Origin: Caprella mutica
Taxonomy: Eukaryota > Arthropoda > Malacostraca > Amphipoda > Caprellidae
Direction of reading: 5' to 3'
Length of the DNA stretch: 64,000 bases
Assembly: GCA_947561585.1 (NCBI GenBank)
Contig: CANNZV010000511.1
Location: forward strand, 268,632 to 332,631
The position numbers were made by a program, and so were the translations under genes. How positions within the stretch are numbered: the first letter of the stretch is position 1; the number at the start of each line of letters is the position of its first letter. The notes under the pieces are model-generated. The model saw only the letters and a program-made list of their open reading frames with translations, was not told where the DNA came from and did no database searches. Below, one piece after another: positions 10,110-19,869 of this stretch.

Positions 10110-13100
10110 ATGGAAGGTGTGTATATGTGTGCGTGCTATTTATGTGAAATTCATGTAATTACCGATTTTCTGTATTAACAATAATAGAATTTCAGATCAA
10201 AGTGACGAGATGTGGACATCATCAGATAGTTCTATAGAAGAAGTTAGATTCAACAAGAAACGGAAATTCAGAACTGATAATACACCATCTACTACTGCTG
10301 AATCACATTATACATTACACGACAACATGGATGAAGAAATGCTGGAGCAAGAAAACGGTATGTTTAGATATTTTAATTAATTAATATCATTTCGAAAGAG
10401 AGAGAGAGAGAGAGAGAGAGATTAGATATGTGCGAGTGTATACATTTATAATATTTATTTATATTATTTTATATTTTATTTTATATATTTTTTCATATAT
10501 ATATATATCATCAAAATTATTTCAAAGTTTTCTCATTGCACTATGATAACAAATAACATTACATACTTTCCACATTTACGATCGTATAAGAAAATGTATA
10601 TAATTGTTGTTATTTACCTTATATATTTATATATATTAATAATATAATATATTCAACAAGAAATGGTTCTCTTTTAGAAATTTCTGTAATAATAATTTCA
10701 GAGTTAATTATACTTTGTAAAACACTATTTGATTTCCATCTACACTTTTCTCTAGATCTCCAACCACTTGAAGAAACAGAAGATGTTACAGATAATCTTG
10801 TAAAAATAATAATGGCAGGAAGAGATCAAAATCAAGATCTGGATATTATGAATCTGCAAAACTTGATAGGTCATCATGTTCATTCACTTGCAAACAATGG
10901 TAATTATGATTCTATGGTTATACTAGTAACATATTTATTTTGAATACATTATTTCATATTTGTTTCTAAAAATAATCTGTTACAGATCAACAATCACCTG
11001 AAGAAGCGAGAGTCACAGGGAGAAATCAGTTGGATGAATCCACAACCACAGATGAAGGTAATTATGAATCCATAGATATGTCAACTCATAATTAATTTCA
11101 TCACGTTAGTTATTAATTTAATTCACTCCACTAACTTCCCGTAGATCAAACTACTTCAGACTCCGAATCATTCGATACTCAGGATGAGCAGATACACAAT
11201 ATGAAAAGGGAGAGTCCATTACAAGGTGCTGGTGGTAATGGTGAGGAGGATGAGGAGGAGGATGAGGAGGAAGAGGAGGATGAGGAGGAGGATGAGGAGG
11301 AGCAAACTGTTACTAACCCTATATCTCCCCCACCCCCAACACCTATCCTTTCACACAGAATACTAAACACAGTTTCCTCATTTGAGAATCGCGTTATAAG
11401 ATCTACCATTGAATTTACTCCTCCATTTCTTTTAGTAGAAAATTTAACAACATATTTAACTAGGGATATTTTTTCAATATTAGATCATATAGGTTATCAA
11501 GTAAATTTTCATAATAGAATTCAGATCAACTTTACATCGAATCTGGAACGATTGCTTGAAACTGGGGATACACAACTGACTGAACATCACACAATTACTC
11601 CTAAATGTGAGATACACATAGACATGGTTGAACATTGGGCAATTAAATTAACTAACAATATTGCAAATTCTAAAACAGTGGGAAGTGGATGGACACTAAA
11701 AAATATACACTCTGCAACAATTACAATATTTTCAACAGATAGAGTCACTAAACGTTATGGTAAACATTCACCAACACCTGAAAAATTACCAGGTTCTCGA
11801 TCACTATTAAACATTGAAACTGATATTGATTGTGTGCAGTTGTCCCTCATAGCATTCTTTATGTTGCAAGATGGGACAATGCCATCAACAAAAAAGAGTA
11901 GATCAAATAAGAAACACTATGAAAAACATATAGGGAAATATTTTACATTTCCAGTTAAAAACGGTGATCCAGTCACACTTGAACACTTTGATAAAATTGA
12001 AAAAGCCACCAATCATAATATAATGATATATCAACTAAAGGAACAAAATGAAATTTTAAGTATTAATGTTATACGTAAAAGTGCAAATGATATAGGATTA
12101 CCAACCATCTATCTTTGTACAATAAAGGAAAATGAACACATAATTTTGATAACAAACATTCAAAAATTTATTCATCTTTCACGAAAAAAAAATAAATCGT
12201 TACCTTCAAATAAATATTGCACTTTCTGTTTAAACCTAGTAAAAGGTGATCTTATCAAGCATGAACATACATGCAGAAACTTTGCTTACATACAAAACGT
12301 AATACTACCTGAAAAAGATAAGAAATTCAAGTTTACTTCATTTGCAGCCACCGAAAAAGCTAAATTCATAGCATTTTTCGATTGTGAAGCACTATTAAAA
12401 CAATCAGATAAGGTTAATACATTACACGAACACATTCTGTGCTCGTATGCATATGTCATTGTGGATTCAGCTGATGATTCAGTTGTAGCATCAGGAATTG
12501 AAACCACAAGCGATGCAGGTAGACTAATAGACAGCATCGGTAATGATTACATAAATTTAAAACAAAACCACCAAAAAACATGGATCACCTCAATAGAAAT
12601 GACTTCCGATGACTGGAAAACACACATAGATGCTAAAGTATGTGCTATTTGTGACATTAAATTTAAAAAATATAAAGAGAAACATCGACACCACGGGTGG
12701 GATACTGAGGTTATTAAGGTTGGTAAAAAGGTCTTGAAAGGTAACTATATAGCCACACTCTGTGTCACATGCAATACACGCATCTCCCAAAAAAGATATG
12801 ATTTAGCTGTGATCTCACATAACTTTGCTAAATACGATTCGTCATTTATTCTCCAGGGGTTATCTAATAAAGCTTACAAAACACACATTATCAGTAAAGC
12901 AGGACAAAATACCATTCAAATTTCTGTGGAATATAAAAATAAAGTTAAACTTCGTTTTATAGATAGTATTAGTTTCCTTCAAAAAAGTTTAGAGGGACTC
13001 ACAGAAGATTTAAAAGCTTCATCCCATAAATTTAATCTATTTAACTCACAGTTATTAAAAAAGGGGTATTCATTGAATACTATAAAAGCATGTCTTCGTA

Positions 13101-14989
13101 AGGGCATTTACCCCTACGAATATATTGATTGTAAATCAAAACTTCAGGAAACCAGCTTACCAGATCATAGTAGTTTTAAGAGTCGACTTAAAGACTCGAA
13201 TATTTCTGATGATGATTACAAATTTGCACAAACCCTATTCAAGGAGGCAAACTGCAAATCCATTGAAGATTACATGAACTTGTACCTTCAGTGTGATGTT
13301 TTTCTTCTTGCTGAAGTATTCCTTAAATTTAGAAATATTGTATATAGCGAACATCAGTTAGATGCTGCTCAGTTCATCACTCTACCCTCATTAGCTATTA
13401 GCGCAGCTCTTTATAACTCTAAGAGTAAATTAGACTTACTCTATAACATTGAAGATTTAACAATATTTGAAACGAACATAAGAGGCGGTTTCACTGTGGT
13501 AAATGAAGGTTATAAGAAATTTAACAATCCCTCACTACCGAATTACGATCCAGATGTGGAATTATCGGAGGGTTTATTTCTTGATTTTAATAGCTTGTAT
13601 GCAACAGTGATGCATGATAAACTACCTACAGGGGGCTTACGCGAACTCACACAGAGTGAAATAGATCAATTTGATATTTCATCAGTTAATTTAGAGGGAG
13701 AACACACTTACAGTTTACTGATAGATTTTGAAATTCCTGATCATGTAAAAAGAGCTACAGATGAACTACCACTAGGGTTAAACCAGTTTAAACCACATCT
13801 TAATCACATGTCACCTTTCACCAAGGATATATTGGAGAATCTCAATTTAGCAGAGTCTTATATCACAAAAAAACTCACAGGTACACATTTTCCACAAAAG
13901 GATTTTCTCATATCTATTAAATTATTAAAACTTTATTTAAATTTAGGAATAAAAATTACTAAAGTGCATAGAATTATAGAATTCGAACAGGATTCATGTT
14001 TACGTGATTTCATTAACAAAAATATCAATCTTAGAAAAAACTCAATGAATCCATATGAAAGAGCGATATGGAAGTTAATGAATAATTCAGTATTCGGAAA
14101 ATTGTTATTTAATGCTCGCAAGAATCAAATTGAAACTAAATTAATCGCCTCAAAAGAAATGTTTCAAAGACATGTTCAAAACCCTCTGCTTAAAGAAGTC
14201 ATTCCTATTGCAGAACAGAGTGCAATGATAAAAAATTTTTCAGATGACATCAAAATGATTACACCTATTTACATAGGTTGGTACATTCTAGAACATAGTA
14301 AATTCTACTTGTACAATTTTTATTATAATGTTCTCAAAAAAACATTTGGAGATAAACTTAGTTTAATGTATACAGACACAGATTCCTATTTTATAAGCTC
14401 CAAATCGTTTTTAATCTCTGACCATTTTAAGGTTTATCCGTTGAATAAACATTTAGATTTGAGTAATTATCCAACTAATCACAAATTACATTCAAATAAA
14501 TATAAATCACAACTAGGGAAGTTGAAATCTGAAATAACTTGTTCACATGTTGCAGAGGTAGTCTTTTTGCAACCAAAATGTTATTCTATTCTAACATCTG
14601 ATAACACGACAAAACAAGCCATAAAAGGTATTAATAGATGTAAACAAAAAGAATTGAAACACAAAATATATTTGGATATACACAAAAGCACACAAAGTAA
14701 AATTAAATATGTTGAATGCGTGAATATTAGAAAACAGAATTATAAGCTATTCACTGTAATAAATACAAAAAGAGCATTAAGCAAAATAGATACTAAAAGA
14801 TATTGGAAAAATAACACTAAATCAATCGCTTTCGGTCACCCTGATATTCCTGTTAACGATTATTGTAACCCTACACCACCTAGAAAGAAACGTAAAGTTA
14901 CTCATCAACTTCATCTTCCTATCACTCACACACTCGACTTAACAGCAGGAAGAAGTAAACCAGGAAGGATACTATTTGGGATAAAATAA
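10110..14989 (+). CDS. polB: Protein-primed family B DNA polymerase (Polinton polB), five exons
   Basis: This enzyme replicates the element from its ends using a protein primer. Proposed exons are 10110-10116, 10196-10357, 10756-10899, 10986-11057 and 11145-14989, all with GT-AG borders and phase 1, giving 1,409 codons before the stop. The first exon is only ATGGAAG and is the least certain part. From 11201 the frame is open without splicing (1,262 aa). Exonuclease motifs are FFDCEALL (about residue 541 of the spliced form), HNFAKYDSSF (~685) and YLQCDVFLLAE (~841). Polymerase motifs are A LDFNSLYATV (~940), B KLMNNSVFGK (~1104) and C YTDTDSYF (~1203). Two Cys/His clusters (YCTFCLNL…HEHTC; CAICD…CVTC) precede the exonuclease active-site region or lie within it. 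An acidic Glu/Asp tract lies at 11241-11303. All catalytic residues are present, so it looks functional. A basic PRKKRK near the C-terminus is a likely nuclear signal. Confidence 0.93.
10395..10422. repeat. (GA)n microsatellite in polymerase intron 2
   Basis: About fourteen GA/AG dinucleotides lie within the second intron of the polymerase gene and are followed by AT microsatellite-like sequence (10450-10510). Confidence 0.85.
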
Positions 14990-15218
14990 AATGTTTGAAA
15001 CAATGTTATTAAATTTTGTAATAGTTGTTCTATCAGTTTCAATAAAACACCTACCATGTTCATGAAATCTCGAGATGTCAAAAGATGACTTTGGGATAAA
15101 AATAAATGTATAAAAATGTAAATAAATTTGTGATTGTTGTACTATTTTGTTTAATAAAACCCCCATGATCATGAAAAATTCTTCAGTATTAATCTTCAAG
15201 ATGTCAAAAGATGACTTT
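14984..15218 (+). repeat. Degenerate ~126-bp tandem duplication carrying a start codon
   Basis: The 18-mer ATGTCAAAAGATGACTTT occurs at 15075-15092 and again at 15201-15218. Each copy is preceded by related sequence (GTTGTTCTAT/GTTGTACTAT, then TTCAATAAAAC/TTTAATAAAAC, then CATG(T/A)TCATGAAA). The first copy reads only a dozen codons before a stop; the second leads into the penton-like gene. The AATAAA motifs at about 15042 and 15152 are possible polyadenylation signals for the polymerase transcript. Confidence 0.75.
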
Positions 15219-16004
15219 CTCGTATATCTCTCCAGTAAAGAAAATAAAATCATCTACAGAAATAATATTGCATCAAAGTTCACAAATAAAATAACTCCAA
15301 ATTTATTTTTGTCTGATGAATATGTTGTTGCGTTATCTAATATATCGTTTGCTCCGAACTATCATTGTATAAAAAAATTTGATCCTGATTTCTTTATAAA
15401 TATTCATATTAAAACTTTCAATGATGATGGATTAGTTTCTAAAGTCTTAACATTCAAATATTTATGTAGTGTAAATATTTCAGGTGAATCTGTATTTAAA
15501 GCGATACAGCAACTAAATAACGATTTTGTTTCATTCCTAATTGCTAAAAAGATTTGCAAGAGAACACAAAAACCAGTTTTCAGATACAAAACAAACGATT
15601 GTTATATAACGATAGGAAAACTATCTCATACTATTATTGGAGAAAAATCTCAAATTTTTTGGGATATATCACCCCAAATGGCTAATTTTTTGGGTGTGGG
15701 TAGTTCAGAATCATCATTTCCTCTTATTATAAATCCAGTAAAGATACCTAGAAAAGTCGAATGTTTTTTTATATATACAGATATTGTTCATCCATCTCAC
15801 CTAGGAGGGAAAACCATAAATATTCTTGATATAATTCCAACTGATATTACGAGGGGGAAGATTGTGCCGATGCTGCACTATAAACAAGTTAGGTTGCAAT
15901 TAATAGAAGACATTTCAATAAGAATTACAGATCAAAATGGATATGATATTCAGTTTGATGATGATGTAGGGGTATTATGCGTTTTGCATTTTAAACTCAA
16001 ATAA
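15147..16004 (+). CDS. Penton-like minor capsid protein (single jelly roll)
   Basis: The protein is predicted to form the pentameric vertex of the Polinton capsid. The call rests on position (between polymerase and major capsid genes), length (267-285 aa) and a beta-strand-rich pattern with a conserved-looking core: FLSDEYVVALSNISFAPNY near the start, QIFWDISPQMANFLG in the middle and HYKQVRLQLIEDISIRITD near the end, which resemble Polinton minor capsid proteins. There is no signal peptide or membrane segment. The longest frame starts at 15147, but the ATG at 15201 (MSKDDFLVYL) is the better start because a duplicate of exactly that start is present upstream. The stop TAA at 16002-16004 shares its last A with an ATG (TAATG). 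Confidence 0.75.
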   Translation: MFNKTPMIMKNSSVLIFKMSKDDFLVYLSSKENKIIYRNNIASKFTNKITPNLFLSDEYVVALSNISFAPNYHCIKKFDPDFFINIHIKTFNDDGLVSKVLTFKYLCSVNISGESVFKAIQQLNNDFVSFLIAKKICKRTQKPVFRYKTNDCYITIGKLSHTIIGEKSQIFWDISPQMANFLGVGSSESSFPLIINPVKIPRKVECFFIYTDIVHPSHLGGKTINILDIIPTDITRGKIVPMLHYKQVRLQLIEDISIRITDQNGYDIQFDDDVGVLCVLHFKLK

Positions 16005-16010
16005 TGATAT

Positions 16011-16018
16011 TATATAAA
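16011..16018 (+). promoter_or_regulatory. TATA box (TATATAAA) before protein VI-like gene
   Basis: A perfect TATATAAA lies 43 bp before the ATG at 16061 and just after the stop of the penton-like gene. At the usual 25-30 bp spacing, transcription would begin at about 16041-16046. That would leave out the ATG at 16004 and so favours 16061 as the true start. The assignment is inferred from spacing. Confidence 0.6.
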
Positions 16019-16060
16019 CTGCTGGAAGCTAATAATTTCTTCATTTATCACACCACAATC

Positions 16061-16474
16061 ATGAGGGTGATATATGTACATCCATCACTGCAGGATTTTG
16101 ATACCCTTTTTTCTAAAAGAGGAGGGAATTTAGCTGATATTGGAGTTTATCACAACCGTGGTGGTTCATTATTATCTTTTGTTGGTAGATTTGCAAGGTA
16201 TGCACTCCCATTTATTAAGAGTATAATTCTTCCGGAAGTAGGAAATTTTGCAAAAAATGTAGCAGATGATATAAGTCAAGGAAGAAGTGTTAAACGTGTG
16301 TTTAAAGAGCGAGGTATAGAATCTGGAGTTAATATAGGGAGACGTGTTGCAAAAAAAGCGAGAGGTGGTGCAAAAAAGAAAAAAACTGTTGCAAAGAAAA
16401 ATGTGAAGAAGAATATTCGAAAAAAATGTGTAACAAAGAAAGACATTTTCAACACAAAAAAGTTCATGTTGTGA
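16061..16474 (+). CDS. Small basic virion protein, adenovirus protein VI/VII-like
   Basis: A 137-aa protein from the ATG at 16061 (a longer frame opens at 16004 but would start upstream of the predicted transcription start). It has two RGG sites (KRGGNLA near residue 20; NRGGSLLSF near 34), an amphipathic segment (FARYALPFIKSIILPEVGNF, about 41-60) and a very basic tail in which Lys/Arg make up about half (KKARGGAKKKK, VKKNIRKKC). This layout, a GG-type cleavage site followed by an amphipathic helix, matches Polinton proteins likened to adenovirus protein VI (membrane-active) and core proteins (DNA-binding). The GG sites resemble adenain-type cleavage sites, and a protease of that type is encoded at 17858. 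The function is inferred from layout, not a firm homology. Confidence 0.65.
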   Translation: MRVIYVHPSLQDFDTLFSKRGGNLADIGVYHNRGGSLLSFVGRFARYALPFIKSIILPEVGNFAKNVADDISQGRSVKRVFKERGIESGVNIGRRVAKKARGGAKKKKTVAKKNVKKNIRKKCVTKKDIFNTKKFML

Positions 16475-16475
16475 A

Positions 16476-16483
16476 TATATAAT
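16476..16483 (+). promoter_or_regulatory. TATA-like box (TATATAAT) before major capsid gene
   Basis: TATATAAT lies 63 bp before the major capsid ATG at 16539, directly after the stop of the preceding gene. It places a transcription start near 16506-16512. The arrangement parallels the TATA at 16011. Confidence 0.5.
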
Positions 16484-16538
16484 AGCTATATCTTTTGATT
16501 CAAGTATAGTGTCTCTACAGACAGACCCTGATTAAGAC

Positions 16539-17861
16539 ATGTCTGCAACAGTTCCTACAAAACGCTACCATAATGCAATATCAAATGCATTCCCTACAGA
16601 CAAGAGAACTTATAAATTGGAGGCTGGTATTTCTAGCAGATATGAGAGGGATGTTCTTCCCTCTAATGTGAATGTAAATAGTGAATCAATAACAGATAAT
16701 TATATTGAATTTATTATTAATGGGAGTGATCAGGAATTTATTGACTTGGATACTTTATCACTGGAGTTAAAAATTTCAATAACAAAACAAGATGGCAGTG
16801 CTGTTGATGCTCAAACTAATGTCTGTTTAGTCGATGGTTTCGCACATCGGTTATTAGCAAAAAGTTCTATTTTCCTGAACAGCGTTCAATGTGAATCAAA
16901 TGCTTTCTTTGGTATATGGACAGTAATAAAACACTATTTGAGTTTAGGAAAAGATGAAATGAGTGGACATGGAAGAAATATGTATTATAAAGCAATCGAG
17001 AATGATATTCCTCATACTTACAATCCAGCACATTTCACTGCTACTTCTGTTAAAAGTGATGAACAAAGCATGCAAAATGATTGTGTTTCAGGAATTCATA
17101 CTATCGTCCCCCTCAATATTGAAATGGCTGATTCAGGATTTTATTTATTAAATGGAGTTACTATGCGGATTAGATTTGATTTAAGTTCTCATGCTGTTGT
17201 TCTTGGTACTGATACTGATCAAAGTTTTAAATATAAAATTACCACAGCAAAACTATGGATGAAAAAGTTGATCCCCCATCCTAGCGCTCTATTAAGTTTA
17301 TCCCAAAATCTAACAGTAGAGAATAGTTATATTGAATATATTTATAATCGCCCTATCATTAAGAATAGTATTATTCCTCAAGGTAGTGGTAGTATAGTAT
17401 TAGATAATATATTTAATGGTATCATACCTCAACAAGTCATTGTTTTTCTGACTTCTCAAGATGCATTGAACGGGAATTACAAGAAAAATTCTGGATATCT
17501 AGAACATTGCAATATAAACTCTTTGACATTGGAGATCAACGGAAACATTAACAGTTCAATCACAGGCTCATTACCTTCACAAGCAGCTAGGTTCTTCAAT
17601 CATACCCTTGAAAATTTAATGGGGAAAGATCATTTGTTGACATACTCGAATTACAAAAAGGGCAGAACTCTATTCGCTTTCGATCTACGAGCATGTGATA
17701 CAAATGATGTCCTCAACCTTGAAAAGAGGGGAAATTTGCGATTGAGTGCACAAACATCTGTGAACCTTACAGAGAACATGGTTATATTTGTTGTTGGTAT
17801 AATAAATGGTGTTATTCAGATTGATTACCGCAGAACAGTTACAACAAATAATCTGATATGA
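16539..17861 (+). CDS. Major capsid protein (double jelly roll, hexon-like)
   Basis: The 440-aa product is the expected major capsid protein of Polintons, related to the double jelly-roll capsid proteins of adenoviruses and large DNA viruses and often annotated in animal genomes as F54H12.2-like. Supporting features are the N-terminal phrase RYERDVLPSNVNVNSES, followed by the strand-rich segment EFIDLDTLSLELKISI and an internal DSGFYLLNGVTMRIRFDL; the order and spacing fit the family. The length is near the shorter end of the family. There is no signal peptide, no membrane segment and no break. The gene follows a TATA-like box and overlaps the protease start by ATGA (17858-17861), so the two may share a transcript. 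Confidence 0.88.
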   Translation: MSATVPTKRYHNAISNAFPTDKRTYKLEAGISSRYERDVLPSNVNVNSESITDNYIEFIINGSDQEFIDLDTLSLELKISITKQDGSAVDAQTNVCLVDGFAHRLLAKSSIFLNSVQCESNAFFGIWTVIKHYLSLGKDEMSGHGRNMYYKAIENDIPHTYNPAHFTATSVKSDEQSMQNDCVSGIHTIVPLNIEMADSGFYLLNGVTMRIRFDLSSHAVVLGTDTDQSFKYKITTAKLWMKKLIPHPSALLSLSQNLTVENSYIEYIYNRPIIKNSIIPQGSGSIVLDNIFNGIIPQQVIVFLTSQDALNGNYKKNSGYLEHCNINSLTLEINGNINSSITGSLPSQAARFFNHTLENLMGKDHLLTYSNYKKGRTLFAFDLRACDTNDVLNLEKRGNLRLSAQTSVNLTENMVIFVVGIINGVIQIDYRRTVTTNNLI

Positions 17862-18382
17862 ATGGTAAACAATTGGAAAAAATATTTTTGGAAATTGGAG
17901 GTGATTTTCAGGGTGTTTTCACAAATAACAATTTTCGGTTGAGAAAAAGAGGGTTCTACATTGTTAACAGTGTTTCAGACTCTGGTTTTATGGGGCATTG
18001 GTTAATGTTTCATATCACTGATGACAATAAAGTTAATTTTTTAGACAGTTTTTCAAAACACCCTAATATATACGGAGGAAACATTTTGAAATATTACAAT
18101 GCGTATAACGCAAAAAGTGTTGTGAATCATCAGCTTCAATCGAATGATTCATTATTATGTGGTGTATATTGCATTTATTTCGCCTTCTACCTAACAAAAA
18201 AATATAGTATGAAAAGAATATTATCTCATTTTTCATATAACTATAAAAAGAATGATAGAATCGTTGAAAGAATTCTTTCCAAGATTGGTATCCAGAGATG
18301 TGAATTAAATTTTTGCCCCTCGATGATGTATAATCGTGGATGTCTTCATGTTTGTACATGTTCACACACATGCAATAAATAG
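17858..18382 (+). CDS. Adenain-like cysteine protease (C5-type maturation protease)
   Basis: This protease is expected to cleave virion precursors. In the 174-aa product the catalytic His lies in MGHWLMF (about residue 47), an acidic partner in NFLDSF (~62), a Gln/Asn upstream of the nucleophile in LQSNDS (~94) and the nucleophile Cys in LLCGVYCIYF (~101). That order, His-Asp-Gln-Cys, is the adenain/Ulp1 fold order. The length is slightly below adenovirus proteases (about 200 aa). The C-terminus is Cys-rich (CLHVCTCSHTC). The start ATG overlaps the stop of the major capsid gene. An AATAAA at about 18374 overlaps the stop region. All catalytic positions look intact. Likely substrates are the capsid-associated proteins with GG motifs encoded nearby; this is inference. 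Confidence 0.85.
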   Translation: MNGKQLEKIFLEIGGDFQGVFTNNNFRLRKRGFYIVNSVSDSGFMGHWLMFHITDDNKVNFLDSFSKHPNIYGGNILKYYNAYNAKSVVNHQLQSNDSLLCGVYCIYFAFYLTKKYSMKRILSHFSYNYKKNDRIVERILSKIGIQRCELNFCPSMMYNRGCLHVCTCSHTCNK

Positions 18383-18437
18383 ATCTGCTTCAATTATATT
18401 CTTTCAGTATCTCAATCGACACTGGAAGAAGTACACA

Positions 18438-19145
18438 ATGAAAACTAATACAAATGAAGTTGAAGATGATGAATGTTTTGGAGAAGATATGGGATCTTTT
18501 CTATTACGGGGGATTAGGTTACTTAAGAAGCTTGCTGATACAATTGAAAAGAGTGAAGAATATAAATTACTTCAGAAAGATGATAAAATGGAAGAAAGGT
18601 TAGATAATGCTTTTTTTCAAATAAAGAATGGTGTTGATCAGGTTAGGGATGAGATATCTGTAACCATAAGAAACGGTGTTGATCAGGTTCGAGATGAGAT
18701 ACCTGCAACCATAAGAAACGGTGTTGATCAGGTTCGAGATGAGTTAGCAATATCCAAGCTTGATAATTTTCATGCAAACTTACGTGAAATTGATGAAAGA
18801 CTTAGCGTTGATGTTGCTCACATGAAAAAGATGATTGAAAAAAGTGCAAGCTTTGCAATTGTTCAACGTGATATTCAAGACATTGAAGCAGAGTTTAATC
18901 ATAAATTTAATAGACTTCAGGAGAAAATGGCAAGAAACGAAAGGAATAACAGACTTAAATTCGAGAAGGTTTATCAAGACATCTATACAGTACAAGGTGG
19001 CATACACAAGAAGTTAGTCCTAATAGACACAAGAGTGGTTAAAATTGAAGATATGCCTGTCATTACAACTGCTGTTGCTGCAGAACATTTTCCTGCGAGT
19101 AATAAAGAATCAGGAGAAAACAAGAAGAATGAAGAGGCTAATTGA
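18438..19145 (+). CDS. Coiled-coil protein with 15-residue tandem repeats
   Basis: A 235-aa protein starting at MKTNTNEVEDDECF; the frame is open from 18336, but the earlier part overlaps the protease and looks non-coding. After an acidic N-terminus and a helix (LLRGIRLLKKLADTIEKS), three copies of NGVDQVRDEI plus five residues follow (about 18626-18755), then a long charged, likely coiled-coil region (HKFNRLQEKMARNERNN). The C-terminus is low complexity. There are no membrane segments. I do not recognise the family. The position between protease and packaging ATPase and the trimer-like repetitive helix would suit a fibre or internal scaffold protein, but this is speculation. The repeat copies are almost identical at the DNA level, so copy number may vary. 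Confidence 0.6.
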   Translation: MKTNTNEVEDDECFGEDMGSFLLRGIRLLKKLADTIEKSEEYKLLQKDDKMEERLDNAFFQIKNGVDQVRDEISVTIRNGVDQVRDEIPATIRNGVDQVRDELAISKLDNFHANLREIDERLSVDVAHMKKMIEKSASFAIVQRDIQDIEAEFNHKFNRLQEKMARNERNNRLKFEKVYQDIYTVQGGIHKKLVLIDTRVVKIEDMPVITTAVAAEHFPASNKESGENKKNEEAN

Positions 19146-19236
19146 TAATATATACATGTATAATATTAAGTTTATAATAAATAAATATTTTGGAATCTAT
19201 TTTATTATTGTATCATTACCCTATAAAATAGTTGAG

Positions 19237-19869
19237 ATGAATATGAATACTCCAGTAATGGAGAAGATACTGGGCAGTGACGTTGATTTATTTAATACCT
19301 GTGCAAGAATTCTTATTGCAGGATTCTCAGGAAGTGGTAAAAGCTACTTTACTTCAAAACTAATTCAGCGTTACAAACATAAATTTAAAAAGATAATTAT
19401 CATTGGCTCAGATTTGGAGCTCGTGGATATTGTTCGAGATGATGATTTCAATGTTTTTTTAGATCATGATGGAAAATCACCAATTCTTGTTATTTATGAT
19501 GACATAATATACGATTCAAAGAAATTAAAGCTTGCAGCGCAGGTTTATATTAGGGGTAGACATCAAAATGTATCAGCTATACTTTTAACACAAAACATTT
19601 TTCTCCCTAGTAAAGAATTTAGAATAATCTCGCTGAATTGTACACACATAATTCTTTTGCGAATGAGAGATATTAGACAAATAACATATTTTTCAGCTTC
19701 CTTTTTAGCACAAGAAAAAAGAGAAGCGTTTTTAAAGCTGTATAAATTAATTGTTTTGAAGGATAAATATCGCTATTTATTAATAGATTTCACCAAGGAT
19801 TGTGATTCTAAATTACTAATTCGAACTGATCTTTTTGGTGAAAATCTAGAACAATGTATTCAAATATAA
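19237..19869 (+). CDS. A32/FtsK-type DNA packaging ATPase
   Basis: The enzyme would drive element DNA into capsids. The 210-aa product from MNMNTPVMEKILG has Walker A GFSGSGKSYF (residues ~29-38) and Walker B ILVIYDDII (~83-91), followed by a sensor-like AILLTQNIF (~113) and a basic segment YIRGRHQNVS that fits the arginine-rich part of the family. The length matches the compact Polinton ATPases. The open frame extends back to 19045, but that part overlaps the preceding gene. The ATG at 19237 directly precedes the conserved domain, and TATAAAA lies at 19222-19228, rather close to it. The 3' end overlaps the integrase start by 16 bp. The gene is intact. Confidence 0.88.
   Translation: MNMNTPVMEKILGSDVDLFNTCARILIAGFSGSGKSYFTSKLIQRYKHKFKKIIIIGSDLELVDIVRDDDFNVFLDHDGKSPILVIYDDIIYDSKKLKLAAQVYIRGRHQNVSAILLTQNIFLPSKEFRIISLNCTHIILLRMRDIRQITYFSASFLAQEKREAFLKLYKLIVLKDKYRYLLIDFTKDCDSKLLIRTDLFGENLEQCIQI

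Noticed and set aside
11179..11409. Minus-strand frame with poly-Ser opposite the polymerase start
   Set aside because: It is the antisense of the GAGGAGGAT acidic tract in the polymerase gene.
16004..16060. Start of the protein VI-like gene at the TAATG overlap
   Set aside because: A TATATAAA at 16011 would start transcription downstream of this ATG, and the next ATG (16061) opens the conserved-looking part.
16276..16467. Minus-strand Phe-rich frame
   Set aside because: It is the antisense of the Lys-rich tail of the protein VI/VII-like gene.
19045..19236. Upstream extension of the ATPase frame
   Set aside because: It overlaps the coiled-coil gene in another frame, and the conserved domain begins just after the ATG at 19237.
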